A stretch of 64,000 nt of DNA from Neostapfia colusana (GCA_030760725.1 JASWHV010000002.1:61621900-61685899); one strand, 5' to 3'; shown: positions 10,690 through 22,210, counted from the stretch's first letter. The notes: generated by a model not told the origin, from the letters alone. Numbers and translations: made by a program.

Positions 10690-11345
10690 AACCGCTCCAG
10701 AACTCGTTACCTCCACGGTGATGAGCTCCGGAAGCTCCACGTGTCCATCGAGGCCTGGTACCTCCTTCTCCGCAGAGACGAGCTCTGGTTGTGCCGCGTG
10801 TCAAGCGAGCGAGACCTCCCTTTCCTTCGGAGGTGAGCTCAGTGTGCGCCACGTATCCTGGCGGTCGGGACCTCCTCTCTATTCGGAGGTGGTTTCGCGC
10901 ACGCCACGTGTCAGTGCCGGACCTTTCCTCTCTCCGAAGGTAGCTCCGGGTGTGCCACATATCCATTCCGGACCTCCCTTTCCTCGGAGAAGAGCTCCGA
11001 GGTCGACACGTGTCCAACAGTGTCAGACCTCCCGGAGAAGCTCCGGTGACGACACGTGTCCAATAGAACCGGACTTCTCGGGGGTGATCTCCGAGATCGA
11101 CACGTATCCCGTGCGACGGGTTCTCTGATTTCCGCGGTAACTAGCTCCGAAGGTGACATGTGTCCTGCGGAACTGCCTTTGCTTCTTCTGCAGAGGCTAG
11201 CTCCGGGGGCAACACATGTCCCACAGGGTCGGACCTCTCCCCCTTTGCGGAGATGAGCCCCGATCCTGCCACGTAGCCAGTTTAGCGGTGGACCTCTCCC
11301 CACTTTGCAGGGATGAGCTCCGAACATGCCACGTGGCCAGCGGGC
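10690..11345 (-). promoter_or_regulatory. ABRE/G-box tandem array in GypA 5' LTR U3
   Basis: Imperfect units contain CACGTGTC or CACGTGGC (for example near 10740, 10903, 11005, 11053 and 11328) with intervening GGAGCTC and GGTCCG blocks. ACGTGKC is the classical abscisic-acid response element core. Several units are mutated in the core. Confidence 0.7.
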
Positions 11346-11492
11346 TGCGGAAGTTGTCTTCGGCGCTCTCTGGGAACTAGATTCGGCTCTTATTGGCTAT
11401 CTTTTTTGATATTTTTCTCTGTTCCTACTTTTAAAATGTTTTCTCTTCATGAAACATGAATATATGCAGAAACCAAAAATGAGGGTGTCACA

Positions 11493-11935
11493 GTAAGGGC
11501 CCAGGGCGCTCAGGCAGTGTGGCTCCCACTACTTCCGGCTCCCTGGCGACAAGGACCCGAGGGATGTCCGGCCTTTGTCTTCAGCTTGTTGTAGCTGGCA
11601 CCCCAAGTCTTCTGCTCGCAGCTGCAGTGGTCCGACGTCCTGCCCACATGGCTCACTGTGATGGCCCCCTGATAGGTGTTGGACCTTGTGTCAGGGCACT
11701 CCTACCATTTGAATGAGGCAGGACGTCAGCATCGGGCCTCCTGGGAGGTCCGAAACGCCAAGGACCTGTGCGGACCTGCAGTCATGGCAGAAAGAACGAG
11801 TAGTCGTGCTCTCTGGTCACTCTTCCTTGTTTGATAGCCTTGCTGTGGCTTACGGTCCTTAGTTAAGCCTTGGGGCTTGCATATTTTGATGTGGGTCTCC
11901 TGGGTTATGGTTAAAGCCTCGCCCAGAGGTATGAG
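11493..11935. other. Unassigned 443-bp spacer between two GypA LTRs
   Basis: It starts GTAAGGGCCC and ends GAGGTATGAG. It does not match either flanking LTR by eye and has no convincing coding frame or RNA. GTAAG could be the target-site copy at the 5' side of the minus GypA element, but the other copy is lost. It is probably a fragment of an older repeat. Confidence 0.4.
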
Positions 11936-12089
11936 TGTGACACCCTCATTTTTGGGTTCTGCATGTATTCACGTTTCATGTAGAAAAACACTTTTAAAAT
12001 AAGTTGAAATATAGAAAATATCAAAAAGATAGCCAAAAAGAGCCAATTCCAGTTCACAGAGAGCGCCGAAGACAATACCCACGGCCCGC

Positions 12090-12870
12090 TGGCCATGTGG
12101 CGCGTTAGGAGCTCATCTCCGCAAAGGGGGAGAGGTCCACCGCTAAACTGGCTACGTGGCAGGCTTGGGCTCGTCGCTGCGGCAAAGGGCGAGGTCCGAC
12201 CCCGTGGGACACTTGTTGCCTCCGGAGCTAGCTTCTGCGGAGGAGCGAGGCCAGCCCTGCAGGACACGTGTCGCCTTCGGAGCTAGTCACCGTGGAAAAG
12301 GACAGCCAGTCGTGCGGGACACGTGTCGCTCTCAGAGATCGTCTCCGAGAGGTCAGGTCGAATTGGACACGTGTCACCTCTGGAGCTCACCTCTGGGAGG
12401 TCCGACACTACCGGATACATATCACCTCCGGAGCTTGCCTTGGGGAGGTCCGACGCTGATGGACACGTGTCGACCTAGGAGCACATCTTTGAGGAAAAAG
12501 GAAGTCCGCGCTACTTGACGCGTGGCATTCTCGGAGCTCACCTCCGCAGAAAGGGGAGGTCCTGAATTGACACATGGCACACCTGGAGCCACCTCCGAAG
12601 AGAGGGGGAGATCCGGAACTGACACGTGGTGTTCGCGGAGCTTGCCTCTGTTGAGAGAGGAGGTCCTGACCCACCAGACACGTGGCGCACGTAGAGCTCA
12701 CCTCTGAGGGAGAGGGAGGTCCCGCCCGCTAGGACGAGTGGCGCACGCGGAGCTCGCCTCTGAGGAAGAGGGAGGCCTCGCCCGCCTGACACGCGGCACA
12801 ACCGGAGCTCGTCTCTGTAGAAAGGGGAGCCCAGGTTCCCGCTGGACACGTGGAGCCTCCGGATCTCATC
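12090..12870 (+). promoter_or_regulatory. ABRE/G-box tandem array in GypA LTR U3
   Basis: Perfect CACGTG cores lie at 12265, 12320, 12368, 12464, 12623, 12679 and 12847, with degenerate copies filling most gaps at about 46-61 bp spacing. Nearly all read ACGTGTC or ACGTGGC, the ABRE core ACGTGKC. Units also share GGAGCTC and AGGTCC. The array lies upstream of the TATA box at 13064, so an enhancer role is plausible. Confidence 0.75.
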
Positions 12871-13063
12871 ACCGTGAAAGGACGCGATTCTTAAGCGGTC
12901 TTTCTTTTGTACACGCGGGAATCACCGGTACTGAGGAAACCGACACAAATTCCATATTGCTACCGCACCAAATCAGCAAGACATAAGTTGTTAAGATTCA
13001 AAAACCATTTGAATAGGACTCTCATACGAATTCCGAGCAGATTAGGACTCTTCTCTTCCCAAT

Positions 13064-13071
13064 TATAAATA
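13064..13071 (+). promoter_or_regulatory. TATA box of GypA LTR
   Basis: TATAAATA lies about 210 bp after the last G-box unit, mirrored at 10516-10523 in the inverted copy. Confidence 0.65.
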
Positions 13072-14678
13072 GAACCGAAAACCTTTGGTCGCAACCACAA
13101 ACTTCTTTTCCACCTCCTGAGCCGACAACTTAGAGCCCTAGCCCCAAACTCGCCGATCTAAACCCCTTCACCGAAGTACAACCGCCGGAGAGACCACCGA
13201 CGAGCCTGGAACACAATTGACATCGCCAGAGGAGAGCCAACGATCTATTCTTAGGAAGGACCCGAAGGAACGTAAGATAGGTCTCCAATACCACCTTACG
13301 AGATCATGGCGTTTTCTTTTCATCTGTTCTTCGATTCCTTTCGAACATAAGCTTTTTCGTGGACAGATCACGTGTTGATCGGTTTGATCTAAAGTCAAGA
13401 TCATCGCCACGTCCACAATTGATCTTTACACCTCTTTTCATTGTAAAAGCCATGCAAGCCATGCAAAACACGTACAACCGATCTAATAAAAACTACATCA
13501 TAGGATTAACATGCATATGCATCATTGCATATTTAAGTAGAGTTTGTGCATGATGATTGATTGCTATGAATCTTGTATGTGCGTGATCGTGTATAGAAGG
13601 ACAAGCTCAGGGAGCTGTCTACGACGAGCTGCAACAACAAGGTTTCGAGATCCAAGAGCAACAGGAACCGCAAGAACAAGGCAAGTGCCCCTTGACCATA
13701 TTGATCCCATATTGTGGAAAACTGTTTTGTTTGTGAAAAGGTGTGTGTGCTTGAGTCAATATGATGGGAAACCTTTTGTAGAAGTTTACTAGTTTTGTCA
13801 AACCACCCTTGTCACCAGGGAAGTCTATAGGTCGGGTATGGTTTTTACTTTTATGCTTTGCTGAGTCCATGGGATTATGGGAAGCGAGATAGATGTGTCC
13901 AGCTAACTGCACTCATAAGAATGATGAGAAACTGATGTTGTTAATGAACATGGATCGGAGGGAGATCTAGGCAAGCCTGGATTTTTGAATGAGGTAGCAT
14001 GAGATGGTGGTTACTTGCCATAGATCTATGGACCGGTTCATGCGAGCACATGCCAGGATAACAGTGCCACTACAAGGCTAAGTATGGGTGCGGCTTAGCT
14101 GAGTAATTAGGTAAGTTCCTAGATTGTTATGGACCGTGGAAGGCGCGGGGAATGGGAGTCAAGTGAGGTCTGCCCTTGGAACTGCGTGGCACAAGAGGGG
14201 GCCCGTGGGTGGGAGAATTGGAGATTCTAGCCTGCCGGTGAATCCTTAGTGAGTCCATACATCTAGTAGCCCCTTTGTAAAGTGTAACACCCCAAAATCC
14301 TGTTAAGAGGGGAATTTAAAATTTTTTGGACGTGTTGCATGTGTTGCAAAAATTCAAATTCAAACTGGAATTCAAATTAAACTCAAAACAGAAAAGAAAT
14401 AGGAAAAGAAAAAGGAAAACAGAAAAAAATCGGCCAGTGGGCCGAAATCCACCAGCCGGCCCACCCGATCCCACGCCAGCCCGCAGCCGCCCGCGCCCCC
14501 CTTCTTCCCACTGACACACGGGGCCCGCCAAACTTTCTCCTCCTCGCGCTCGCGCCCGCGCTCGGCCGGACTCTCTCACCCCGAATCAAAACCGACCGGA
14601 AAATCTCGCGTATCCCAACCGACTTCCGGACCCCGAAGACTCCAGCTCGATCTAAACCAACCCGCCGCCCTCCCCGCC

Positions 14679-14686
14679 TATAAAAA
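14679..14686 (+). promoter_or_regulatory. TATA box of GypB1 5' LTR
   Basis: TATAAAAA in a GC-rich context, at the same offset (about 400 bp from the LTR start) as in the other GypB LTRs. Confidence 0.65.
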
Positions 14687-16331
14687 CCCCGGCATTGTCC
14701 CGTTTTTCCCCCACGATCCGCCGATTTTCTCTCCGGTGAGAACCCGAGCCCTTCAGGCGAATTCTGCTCGATCTACGCTCGGGAATTTTGATCTGACTCG
14801 CTGGTCTTGATCCACCGCCTCCGGGGAACCTTGCAGATGCAGAAAACTCGGTGATTTTCGGTTCAAACACAGCGCCGACGAGCCTCACCGTGAATTCACC
14901 TCGGACCTCGTCGCCGACCGCCTTCCAGGACCTCCGAGCTCAAGAAAACCCCGAGGTGAGATCCCCGACCTCCCTTCTACCGATCTATGCCATAAAATCA
15001 CTGTTCTAGGAAGAATTTACGAAGATCCGAAACTCTCCGGAGAGATCGCCGCCTCCCGCTGCCGTGCACCGCCGGGCAGCGCCGCCCGCGCTCGATCAGA
15101 GCGACGTGGCCGATTGTGCGCCGTTTATTTTAAATCGCACGGTAGAGTTTAAATCCCCGTGTACCGGTTCGATGTTATAATCTCAGCCGTCTGTTTTAAA
15201 TCGGACGGTCCACGTCAGCCCCGCGTTATAAAGACTGGAATTCTTACGCGCTACCCCCTGGGGTTCTCGGAAAATAAGAGCTAGCCCCGGAAACTTCTGA
15301 TCTAGCCCCTGGAAGTTCAGAAAATCATGTAAATTCATTTAAAAATCAGTTTTAGCCCCTGGACTTGATAAAAATTAGGAAAAACCCCTCTGTTAAGTGT
15401 AGTTAGACCCCTGGAAATTCTTAAAATAAATTAATGGACCCTGTAGTGGGGTGAGTTTACCTTTTTAACCCTATTTGATATTAAATTTAGGAATTTGAAT
15501 AAGTGGCTAGTATTTAAAATTTAAAAGGTGGGACAAACATAGTGTCAAATTCAAATTAAAAACTTTCCCAGTACTTAGAAAACCTTGGAGTGAGATAAAA
15601 ATAGATTTTTGGCTGAAATGAATCTGTATAATTGATTATTCACATTTATTAGTTAGAGGGACACATTTTTAAGTAGAGAATAATTCTGAAAATTAGAAAA
15701 ATAAATGTAAAATAGTTTACATCAGAGGAAAAGATCAAAAATATATTATTAACTATTTTGGATCAGAACCTATTCAGTTTAGATGATGTGTCTTACTATT
15801 TTCATAATAAAGTACACATTTAGGCATAGGAAGTAAATTTGAAAATATAGCAAGCTAGGTATAAATAATTAGAAAATGATAAATGAAGTTTACAAAATCC
15901 AAAGAATTCAGTTTAGTGTGGGTAGAAGTTCTGAAGACACATATGGAGTAGGAAAATACCTTTCATGCGTACTTAGTAGCTAAAAGGTGTATTAATTGAA
16001 TATAAGGAATTTATTTAAATTGGAAACTCATATATATAGTATACAAGCATAAATGTGAATACAAAAATAGGAATCATATACACATGATTAAAAGTGCATG
16101 TAAGCCACAAATCAACACCCATAGAGTAACCACAACACATATAATTATGAATGACTTTCATAAATGTGATGTGTGGTTTGTATGAAGTGGAAGTGTGAAC
16201 TATGTCTTATGGATTGTTGTTTTTCTTTTGCTATGTGTGATGGTATGATGTAGAACCTGCTCCAGAGAAAGTTCTTCCTTTCCAAAATCAGGACTACCCA
16301 TTTCAAAAGCAGCAGAAAGGAGGCAAGTGTC

Positions 16332-16336
16332 CTTGA
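16332..16336 (+). repeat. Target-site duplication of GypB2, left copy
   Basis: CTTGA immediately left of TGTCACACCC. The same five bases stand right of the other end at 40009-40013. This pair shows GypB2 is an integrase-mediated insertion into the GypB1 LTR. Confidence 0.92.
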
Positions 16337-19300
16337 TGTCACACCCGGTTTTTCCGAAGAACAACCAAGTGAATATCACATGTATGCCAGGATCGTTTTC
16401 TCATACATGTGATGACAAATAGTGAAGCATCATTTATTACAAGCCAGGTGTCGAATATAAGTAAGTCTTACATAGTAAATGTCTCGATGGACAATAATAA
16501 GTTCATCACAAGTAAATAAACTAGCAGCGGAATATTATTCTTTAGGGCTCCATCACAGGCGTTGCCCGGGGGTCTTCATGAACCTAAAAACCTTCTTCGG
16601 GTCCAAAGTCTTGGTTATTATACACCACCTCATTATCTTGACCTGAGCAGCAATATAAACCAACAAATATGCAAGGTTGAGTACCAATGGTACTCAGCAA
16701 GTGTGGGAAAATTATATCATGCATGGCTAGAACAAGGAGAGGTTGAACTCATGGTAAAAGCACTACGCAATTAATACCTATCACCTTAGCTTATTAAGCA
16801 CCTACATTACTACACAGGTGAAATGGTCCAAATCTCCCATCCCATCATCATAATCCAATAACCATAACATTATTTCCAATGTTAAGCTCCCCGCTTAACT
16901 TCCAAAACCATCAATCCTCTAATCATGAATAAGTCCAGGCTGCTCTTAACCGTGAGCACGGTTGTCAAGACAGTTTTGACTCTGCAGAGTTTGTACCACT
17001 GTACCCACATGTAGTGATTTCATCCCCCGTTGCCGGGTGGACTAAAAGAACCTCCATTATGCCAGTGGCTACGATCCACATTCACACTTCCCAGGTGTGC
17101 AGCCAGGAGATCACTACGAAGCCTTTACAAAGGGATTCCCGACGAGCGTGGGCCCACTGAGGTTTCACCCCTAACAGCATACAATAGGCTCCAACCCCGC
17201 TGCAGTGGCCCCCTCTTGAGCCTTGCGGTTCATATGGTAGTCCAGCTGACACCTATTCCCCGCACCATCCAACACACCCATACTACGCCGGGGATACACC
17301 TAATTAATTGGCCAAGCTGCCCCATCTCAGCATGTGGTTGGCACTGTAAAGCCAGGTTACATGCTCCATGAACCGGTCCTTAGGATCTAGGCAAGTACTA
17401 AACACAAACCCAAGTCTCGTGCACCCAGCACACAACCAAAACATCCAACTTGCCTTGATCCCTACCTCTACATAACTCACAATATCTCATTCAAGAGTAT
17501 GGTAAAATAAACTGATGATCTCATATCCCAATTATCCCATTCTAAGCATGACTAAGCATATGCATAATAATAAATGACATGATAAAATGAATCCCAACCC
17601 AAGCTACAAGGAAACAAGGTAATGCAATTCTAGGGAAACTTCCTAGCATGGGTTTCATATTTCATTTGACAATGCAAATAATTCTATCTACACATCCTAG
17701 CATAGGATCAAAGTGGTCAAGGACACTTGCCTCCTTCTTGCTGCTCTTGAAATGGGTAGTCCTGATCTTGGAAAGGAATAACTTGCTCTTGAACAGGTTC
17801 TACTTCATACCATCACACATAGCAAAAGAAAAACAACAATCATAAGACATAGTTCACACTTCTTACTTCATACAAACCACACATTCATATTTATGAAATT
17901 CATTCACCATTATATGTGTTGTGGTTACTTTGTGTGTTGATCTGTGGCTTGCACACACTTTTATTTATATGTGTATGATTCCTACTTTGGTGTTCATATT
18001 TATACTTACATACTATATATATATACATATGTGTGTGTTTCAGTTTTAAATAAATTCCTTATATTAAACTACCAAGTATGTAAGAAAAGTATTTTTCTTC
18101 TCCATATGTGCCTTCATAATTTCTATCAACCCTAAACTGAACTCTTTGAATTTTAAAAACTCCATTTATCATTTACTAGTTGCTATATTTTCAGATTTAT
18201 ATTCCTATGCATAATTGTGTATTTTTTTATGAAATTAGTAATACACATCATCTAAACAGTATAGGTTTTGGTCCTAAATAATTGAATAACATATTTTGAC
18301 CTTGGCCTCTGATGTAAACTATTTCATAATTATTTTCCCTATTTTTCTATAGCTATTCTTTACTTAAAAATGTGTCCCTATACTAAATAATGTGATTAAT
18401 AAATGAAACAGATTCATTTCAGCCCAAAATATATTTTTATCTCACTCCAAAGTTTTCTAAGTACTGAGAAAGCTTTTAATTAATTTTGACAATTATGTTT
18501 GTCCCACTTTTTAATTTTTAAACACTAGTTACATATTCAATTTTCTAAATTAAATACTAAACAGGGCTAAAATAATGAACTCACCCCATTACAGGGTCTA
18601 TAATATTATTTTCATAATTTCCAGGGGTCTAGCTACACTTATCAGAGGTGTTTTAACTAATTTCTATTAAGTCCAGGGGCTAAAACTGATTTTTAAATGA
18701 ATTTACATGATTTTCTGGAGTTCCAGGGGCTAGATCAGAAGTTTCCGAGGCTAGCTCTTATTTCCCGAGAACCCCAGGGGGTAGCACGTAAGATTTCCAG
18801 TCTTTATAACGCGGGGCTGACGTGGACCGTCCGATTTTAAACCGACGGCTGAGATTATAACATCGAACCGGTACGCGGGGTTTTAAAGTCTACCGTGCGA
18901 TTTAAAATAAACGGCGCACAAGCGGCCACGTCGCTCTGATCGAGCGCGGGCGGCGCTGCCGGCGGCGCACGGCGGCGGGAAGCGGCGATCTCGCCGGAAA
19001 GTTTCGGATCCTCGAGAATTCTGCCTAGAACTGTGATCTTATGGCATAGATCGGTAGAGGGGAGGTCAGGGATCTCACCTCGGGGGTTTTCTCGAGCTCG
19101 GGGGTCCTGGAAAGTGATCGGCGGCGAGGTCCGAGGCAAAACCACGGCGAAGCTCGTCGGCGCTGTGTTTACACCGTAATTCTCCGAGTTTTCTGCACCT
19201 GCAAAGCTCCCCGGAGGCGGTGGATCAAGACCAGCGAGTTAGATCAGAGTTTCCGAGCTTAGATCGGCCAGAATTCACCGGTGAAGTCTCGGTGCTCACC

Positions 19301-19759
19301 GGAGTAAAAATCGGCGATCGCGTGGGAAAAACCGATCGGGGCTGGGGTTTTTATAGCCGGGGAAGGGCGGTGGGTCAGTTGTGATCGAGTTTGATTCTTT
19401 TGGGACTGGAATTCAGGCTGAGGGACGCGGTATTCCGATCGGTTAAGATTGCCCGCGCGGGGGAGAGTCCGGGGTCGCGGGGTTAGGGATGACAGGTGGG
19501 TCCCACCTGTCTGTGAGGGATAGCGCGGGCGCGCGGCTGCGGGCTGGCGCGGGGAAACTGGGCCGGCTGGCGGGTTTCGGCCCACTGGCCGGTTTTTTCC
19601 CGTTTTCTCTTTTTCTTTTTCCATTTCTTTTCTGTTTTGAGTCTAATTTGAATTCCAGTTTGAATTTGAATTTTTGCAAAACATGCAACACGTCCAAAAA
19701 ATTTTAAATTCCCCTCTGAACATGGTTTAGGGTTTTGAATCAAAATTTGGGGTGTTACA
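16337..19759 (-). repeat. GypB2 3' LTR (3423 bp)
   Basis: Read on the minus strand it starts TGTAACACCCC next to the polypurine tract and ends GGGTGTGACA at 16337. It has the same length as the 5' LTR at 36586-40008 and differs from it by scattered substitutions. The TATA box lies at 19348-19355 and the GAGTAC hairpin at 16679-16695. No gene lies within; small frames in it are LTR shadows. Confidence 0.92.
19348..19355 (-). promoter_or_regulatory. TATA box of GypB2 3' LTR
   Basis: The minus strand reads TATAAAAA, as in every GypB LTR here. Confidence 0.6.
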
Positions 19760-19773
19760 GCTCTACCCCCCTT
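19760..19773 (-). other. GypB2 polypurine tract
   Basis: The minus strand reads AAGGGGGGTAGAGC directly before TGTAACACCCC. The hairpin AATCTCG-AGGA-CGAGATT precedes it at 19780-19797. Confidence 0.88.
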
Positions 19774-19801
19774 AAAAGAAATCTCGTCCTCGAGATTGGT
19801 G

Positions 19802-20265
19802 TTTCTAAGAAAACAATTCCGGAAATTGTGCCTTGAGCTCATCTTCCCGTTCCCAGGTGGCTTCCTCTTCTGAGTGATGCTTCCACTGCACCTTGCACAT
19901 CCGGATTCTCTTGTTTCTGGTGAGGCGTTCCATCGTCTCCAAAATCTTGTATGGTTGCTCGGCATAAGACAAATCTTCAGCTACATCCACTTCATTCATG
20001 GGTAACACCTCTTCAGGCGTCCTCAGGCATTTCTTGAGTTGTGACACATGGAATACGTCGTGCACGTCCGATAGATGAACCGGTAACTCTAGTTGGTACG
20101 CCACTTCGCCTTTTCTTTCCAAAACTTGAAAGGGTCCGATGTATCGAGGTGACAACTTCCCTTTCACCTTGAACCGACGAAGTCCTCTGATAGGGGACAC
20201 CTTGAGATAAACATAGTCTCCCACGTTGAAAACGAGCTCTCTTCTTCGTACATCGGCATAGCTCT
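19802..20265 (-). pseudogene. GypB2 integrase C-terminus with chromodomain (fragment)
   Basis: The minus-strand translation starts abruptly at RQKSYADVRRREL and runs through YLKVSPIRGL, KLSPRYIGPFQVL, HDVFHVSQLKKCL to the chromodomain tail EATWEREDEL and the stop. It is nearly identical to the end of the GypB3 polyprotein. Its upstream part is missing because at 20265 the sequence turns into plus-strand integrase. The residues preceding RQKSY in the open frame are antisense to the other strand's integrase and not real. Confidence 0.85.
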
Positions 20266-21462
20266 TTTGGCGTGTATTGGTGGTATGGCATGAAGCGAGA
20301 CGTCGCGGAACATGTTGCCCTATGTGACACATGTCAGTTGGTGAAAGCAGAACATCAACGACCCGCGGGATTGTTGCAACCACTCAAAGTGCCTGAATGG
20401 AAGTGGGAAGAAATCAGCATGGATTTTATCGTGGGATTGCCTAGGACCCAATCCGGGTATGATTCAATATGGGTCATTATTGATAGGCTAACCAAGGTAG
20501 CTCATTTCATCCCTGTGAAAGAAAGCTACAGTGGATCTAAATTGGCAGAATTGTACATGTCAAGGATCGTGTGTTACCATGGAGTGCCAAAGAAGATAGT
20601 GTCGGACCGAGGGACACAGTTCACCTCGAGGTTTTGGCAAAAGCTGCATGAAACCATGGGAACCCATCTGAACTTCAGCTCTGCCTATCATCCCCAAACT
20701 GACGGGCAGACGGAGAGAACCAATCAGATCCTTGAAGATATGTTAAGGGCATGTGCACTCAAAAACAATAGGAGTTGGGACAAGAACTTACCGTATGCGG
20801 AGTTTTCTTATAACAACAGCTATCAAGCTAGTATGAAGATGTCACCGTTTGAAGCTTTGTATGGAAGGAAGTGCAGAACTCCTCTATTTTGGAACCAAAC
20901 AGGAGAAAGTAAAGTGTTTGGTCCAGAAGTGCTACAAGAAGCCGAGGCGAAGGTGAGGGAGATTCGCAACAACTTGAGGATAGCACAGACACGCCAAAAG
21001 AGCTATGCCGATGTACGAAGAAGAGAGCTCGTTTTCAACGTGGGAGACTATGTTTATCTCAAGGTGTCCCCTATCAGAGGACTTCATCGGTTCAAGGTGA
21101 AAGGGAAGTTGTCACCTCGATACATCGGACCCTTTCAAGTTTTGGAAAGAAAAGGCGAAGTGGCGTACCAACTAGAGTTACCGGTTCATCTATCGGACGT
21201 GCACGATGTATTTCATGTGTCACAACTCAAGAAATGTCTGAGGACGCCTGAAGAGGTGTTACCCATGAATGAAGTGGATGTAGCTGAAGATTTGTCTTAT
21301 GCCGAGCAACCATACAAGATTTTGGAGACAATGGAACGCCTCACCAGAAACAAGAGAATCCGGATGTGCAAGGTGCAGTGGAAGCATCACTCAGAAGAGG
21401 AAGCTACCTGGGAACGGGAAGATGAGCTCAAGGCACAATTTCCGGAATTGTTTTCTTAGAAA
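20266..21462 (+). pseudogene. Integrase to chromodomain fragment at the left edge of the GypB3 composite
   Basis: The plus-strand translation starts inside the integrase zinc-binding domain (YWWYGMKRDVAEHV, CDTC) and runs to the natural stop with the whole DD35E core (MDFIVGLP, VSDRGTQF, QTDGQTERTN), GPY/F region and chromodomain. It differs from the same region of the intact GypB3 polyprotein at only a few residues that I could spot (an Arg for Ser and a His for Arg). The N-terminal four fifths of the polyprotein are absent. It is followed by a polypurine tract and a GypB LTR, so it is the 3' end of a further GypB copy. Confidence 0.88.
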
Positions 21463-21490
21463 CACCAATCTCGAGGAAGAGATTTCTTTT

Positions 21491-21504
21491 AAGGGGGGTA
21501 GACC
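21491..21504 (+). other. Polypurine tract before the shared GypB3 LTR
   Basis: AAGGGGGGTAGACC precedes TGTAACACCCC at 21505. The hairpin before it is damaged here (CGAGGAAGAGATT instead of CGAGGACGAGATT). Confidence 0.85.
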
Positions 21505-21927
21505 TGTAACACCCCAAATTTTTAGTCAAAACCCAAATTTGGATTCAAAACCCTAAACCATGTTCAGAGGGGAATTTAGAAATTTTTGGACGTGTTGCAT
21601 GTTTTGCAAAAATTCAAATTCAAACTGGAATTCAAATTATACCCAAAACAGAAAAGAAATGGAAAAAGAAAAAGGAAATCGGGAAAAAAACTGGCCAGTG
21701 AGCCGAAACAGCCAGCCGGCCCAGCAAACCCCGCGCCAGCCCGCCCCCGCGCGCGCCGCGCTGCCCCTCGCTGACGGGTGGGACCCACATGTCATCCCTA
21801 ACCCCGCGACCCCGGACTCCCTCCCGCGTGCGCGATCGCAACCGATCGGGAAATCGCGTCCCGCAGCCGAATTCCGGTCCCAGCGGACTCCAACTCGATC
21901 ACAACAGACCCACCGCCCTCCCCCGGC

Positions 21928-21935
21928 TATAAAAA
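21928..21935 (+). promoter_or_regulatory. TATA box of GypB3 5' LTR
   Basis: TATAAAAA in a GC-rich setting; transcription would start about 30 bp downstream. This is the promoter positioned to drive the intact ORF0 and gag-pol. Confidence 0.65.
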
Positions 21936-22201
21936 CCACCGATCCGATCAGTTTTCCTCACGCGATCGCCGATTTTCACTCCGGTGAGCACCGAGACTTC
22001 GCCGGTGAATTCTGGCCGATCTAAGCTCGGAAACTCTGATCTAACTCGCTGGTTTTGATCCACCGCCTCCGGGGAACTTTGCAGGAGCAGAAAACCCGAA
22101 GACTTACGGTGTAAACTCAGCGCCGACGAGCTTCGCCGTGGTTTTGCCTCGGACCTCGCCGCCGAGCACTTTCCAGGACCCCCGAGCTCGAGAAAACCCC
22201 C

Positions 22202-22210
22202 GAGGTGAGA
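22202..22210 (+). promoter_or_regulatory. Candidate splice donor in GypB3 LTR leader
   Basis: GAG|GTGAGA matches the plant 5' splice-site consensus well. It lies about 275 bp after the TATA box. The same sequence stands in the GypB1 LTR near 14955 and inverted in the GypB2 LTRs. Used with the acceptors at 25092 or 26173 it would remove most of the U5, the PBS and, in the second case, ORF0. No transcript evidence is available here. Confidence 0.4.

Larger units (their letters stand above)
2423..11492 (-). mobile_element. GypA: decayed Tekay-like Ty3/gypsy element, minus strand
   Basis: Read on the minus strand the order is 5' LTR (11492-8321), PBS matching initiator tRNA-Met, leader with tandem PBS-like units, gag, protease, reverse transcriptase, RNase H, integrase, chromodomain, polypurine tract and truncated 3' LTR. 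Integrase follows RNase H, the Ty3/gypsy order, and the chromodomain-like end places it among chromoviruses, best fitting Tekay/Del. The reading frame is broken by several stops and indels, so it cannot make a full polyprotein. It has no ORF0 between PBS and gag, unlike GypB. Confidence 0.9.
8321..11492 (-). repeat. GypA 5' LTR, full length (3172 bp)
   Basis: On the plus strand it starts TGTGGCGCCCTCAATTTT next to the PBS and ends AAAAATGAGGGTGTCACA. The two ends are inverted repeats of about 16 bases. It contains the ABRE/G-box array (about 10690-11345), a TATA box (10516-10523), a conserved dyad pair (9189-9218) and the GAGTAC hairpin (8698-8715). It aligns inverted to the plus LTRs at both sides. 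No gene lies within it. Confidence 0.9.
11936..14282 (+). repeat. GypA LTR, plus orientation, truncated by the GypB1 insertion
   Basis: It begins TGTGACACCCTCATTTT and matches the minus LTR (8321-11492) in inverted order through the G-box array, TATA box and R/U5 part. It stops at TTTGTAAAG, where GypB1 starts (TGTAACACCCC); the uninterrupted GypA sequence reads on as GGCTATTTTGTGATC. The right part of this LTR is not present after GypB1, so it lies outside or was deleted. Confidence 0.88.
14283..16336 (+). repeat. GypB1 5' LTR, left part (split by GypB2)
   Basis: It starts TGTAACACCCCAAAATCC and follows the GypB LTR through TATA box, GC-rich R region and AT-rich U5 until GTGTCCTTGA. There GypB2 begins (TGTCACACCC). 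The rest of this LTR resumes at 40014. The two parts sum to about 3.44 kb, the usual GypB LTR size. The five bases TAAAG precede the insertion; the matching right copy is absent. Confidence 0.9.

Noticed and set aside
18000..18060. TA-rich microsatellite (TATATATATACATATGTG) as a functional element
   Set aside because: It is part of the AT-rich U5 of GypB2 and varies by single bases between its two LTRs; no function is evident.
19443..19965. Open frames of 84-160 codons in GypB LTR R regions (and equivalents at 21560, 30843, 39732)
   Set aside because: They lie in the GC-rich leader of the LTR, are low-complexity (Arg/Pro/Ala) and occur as overlapping frames on both strands; there is no homology to a known domain.
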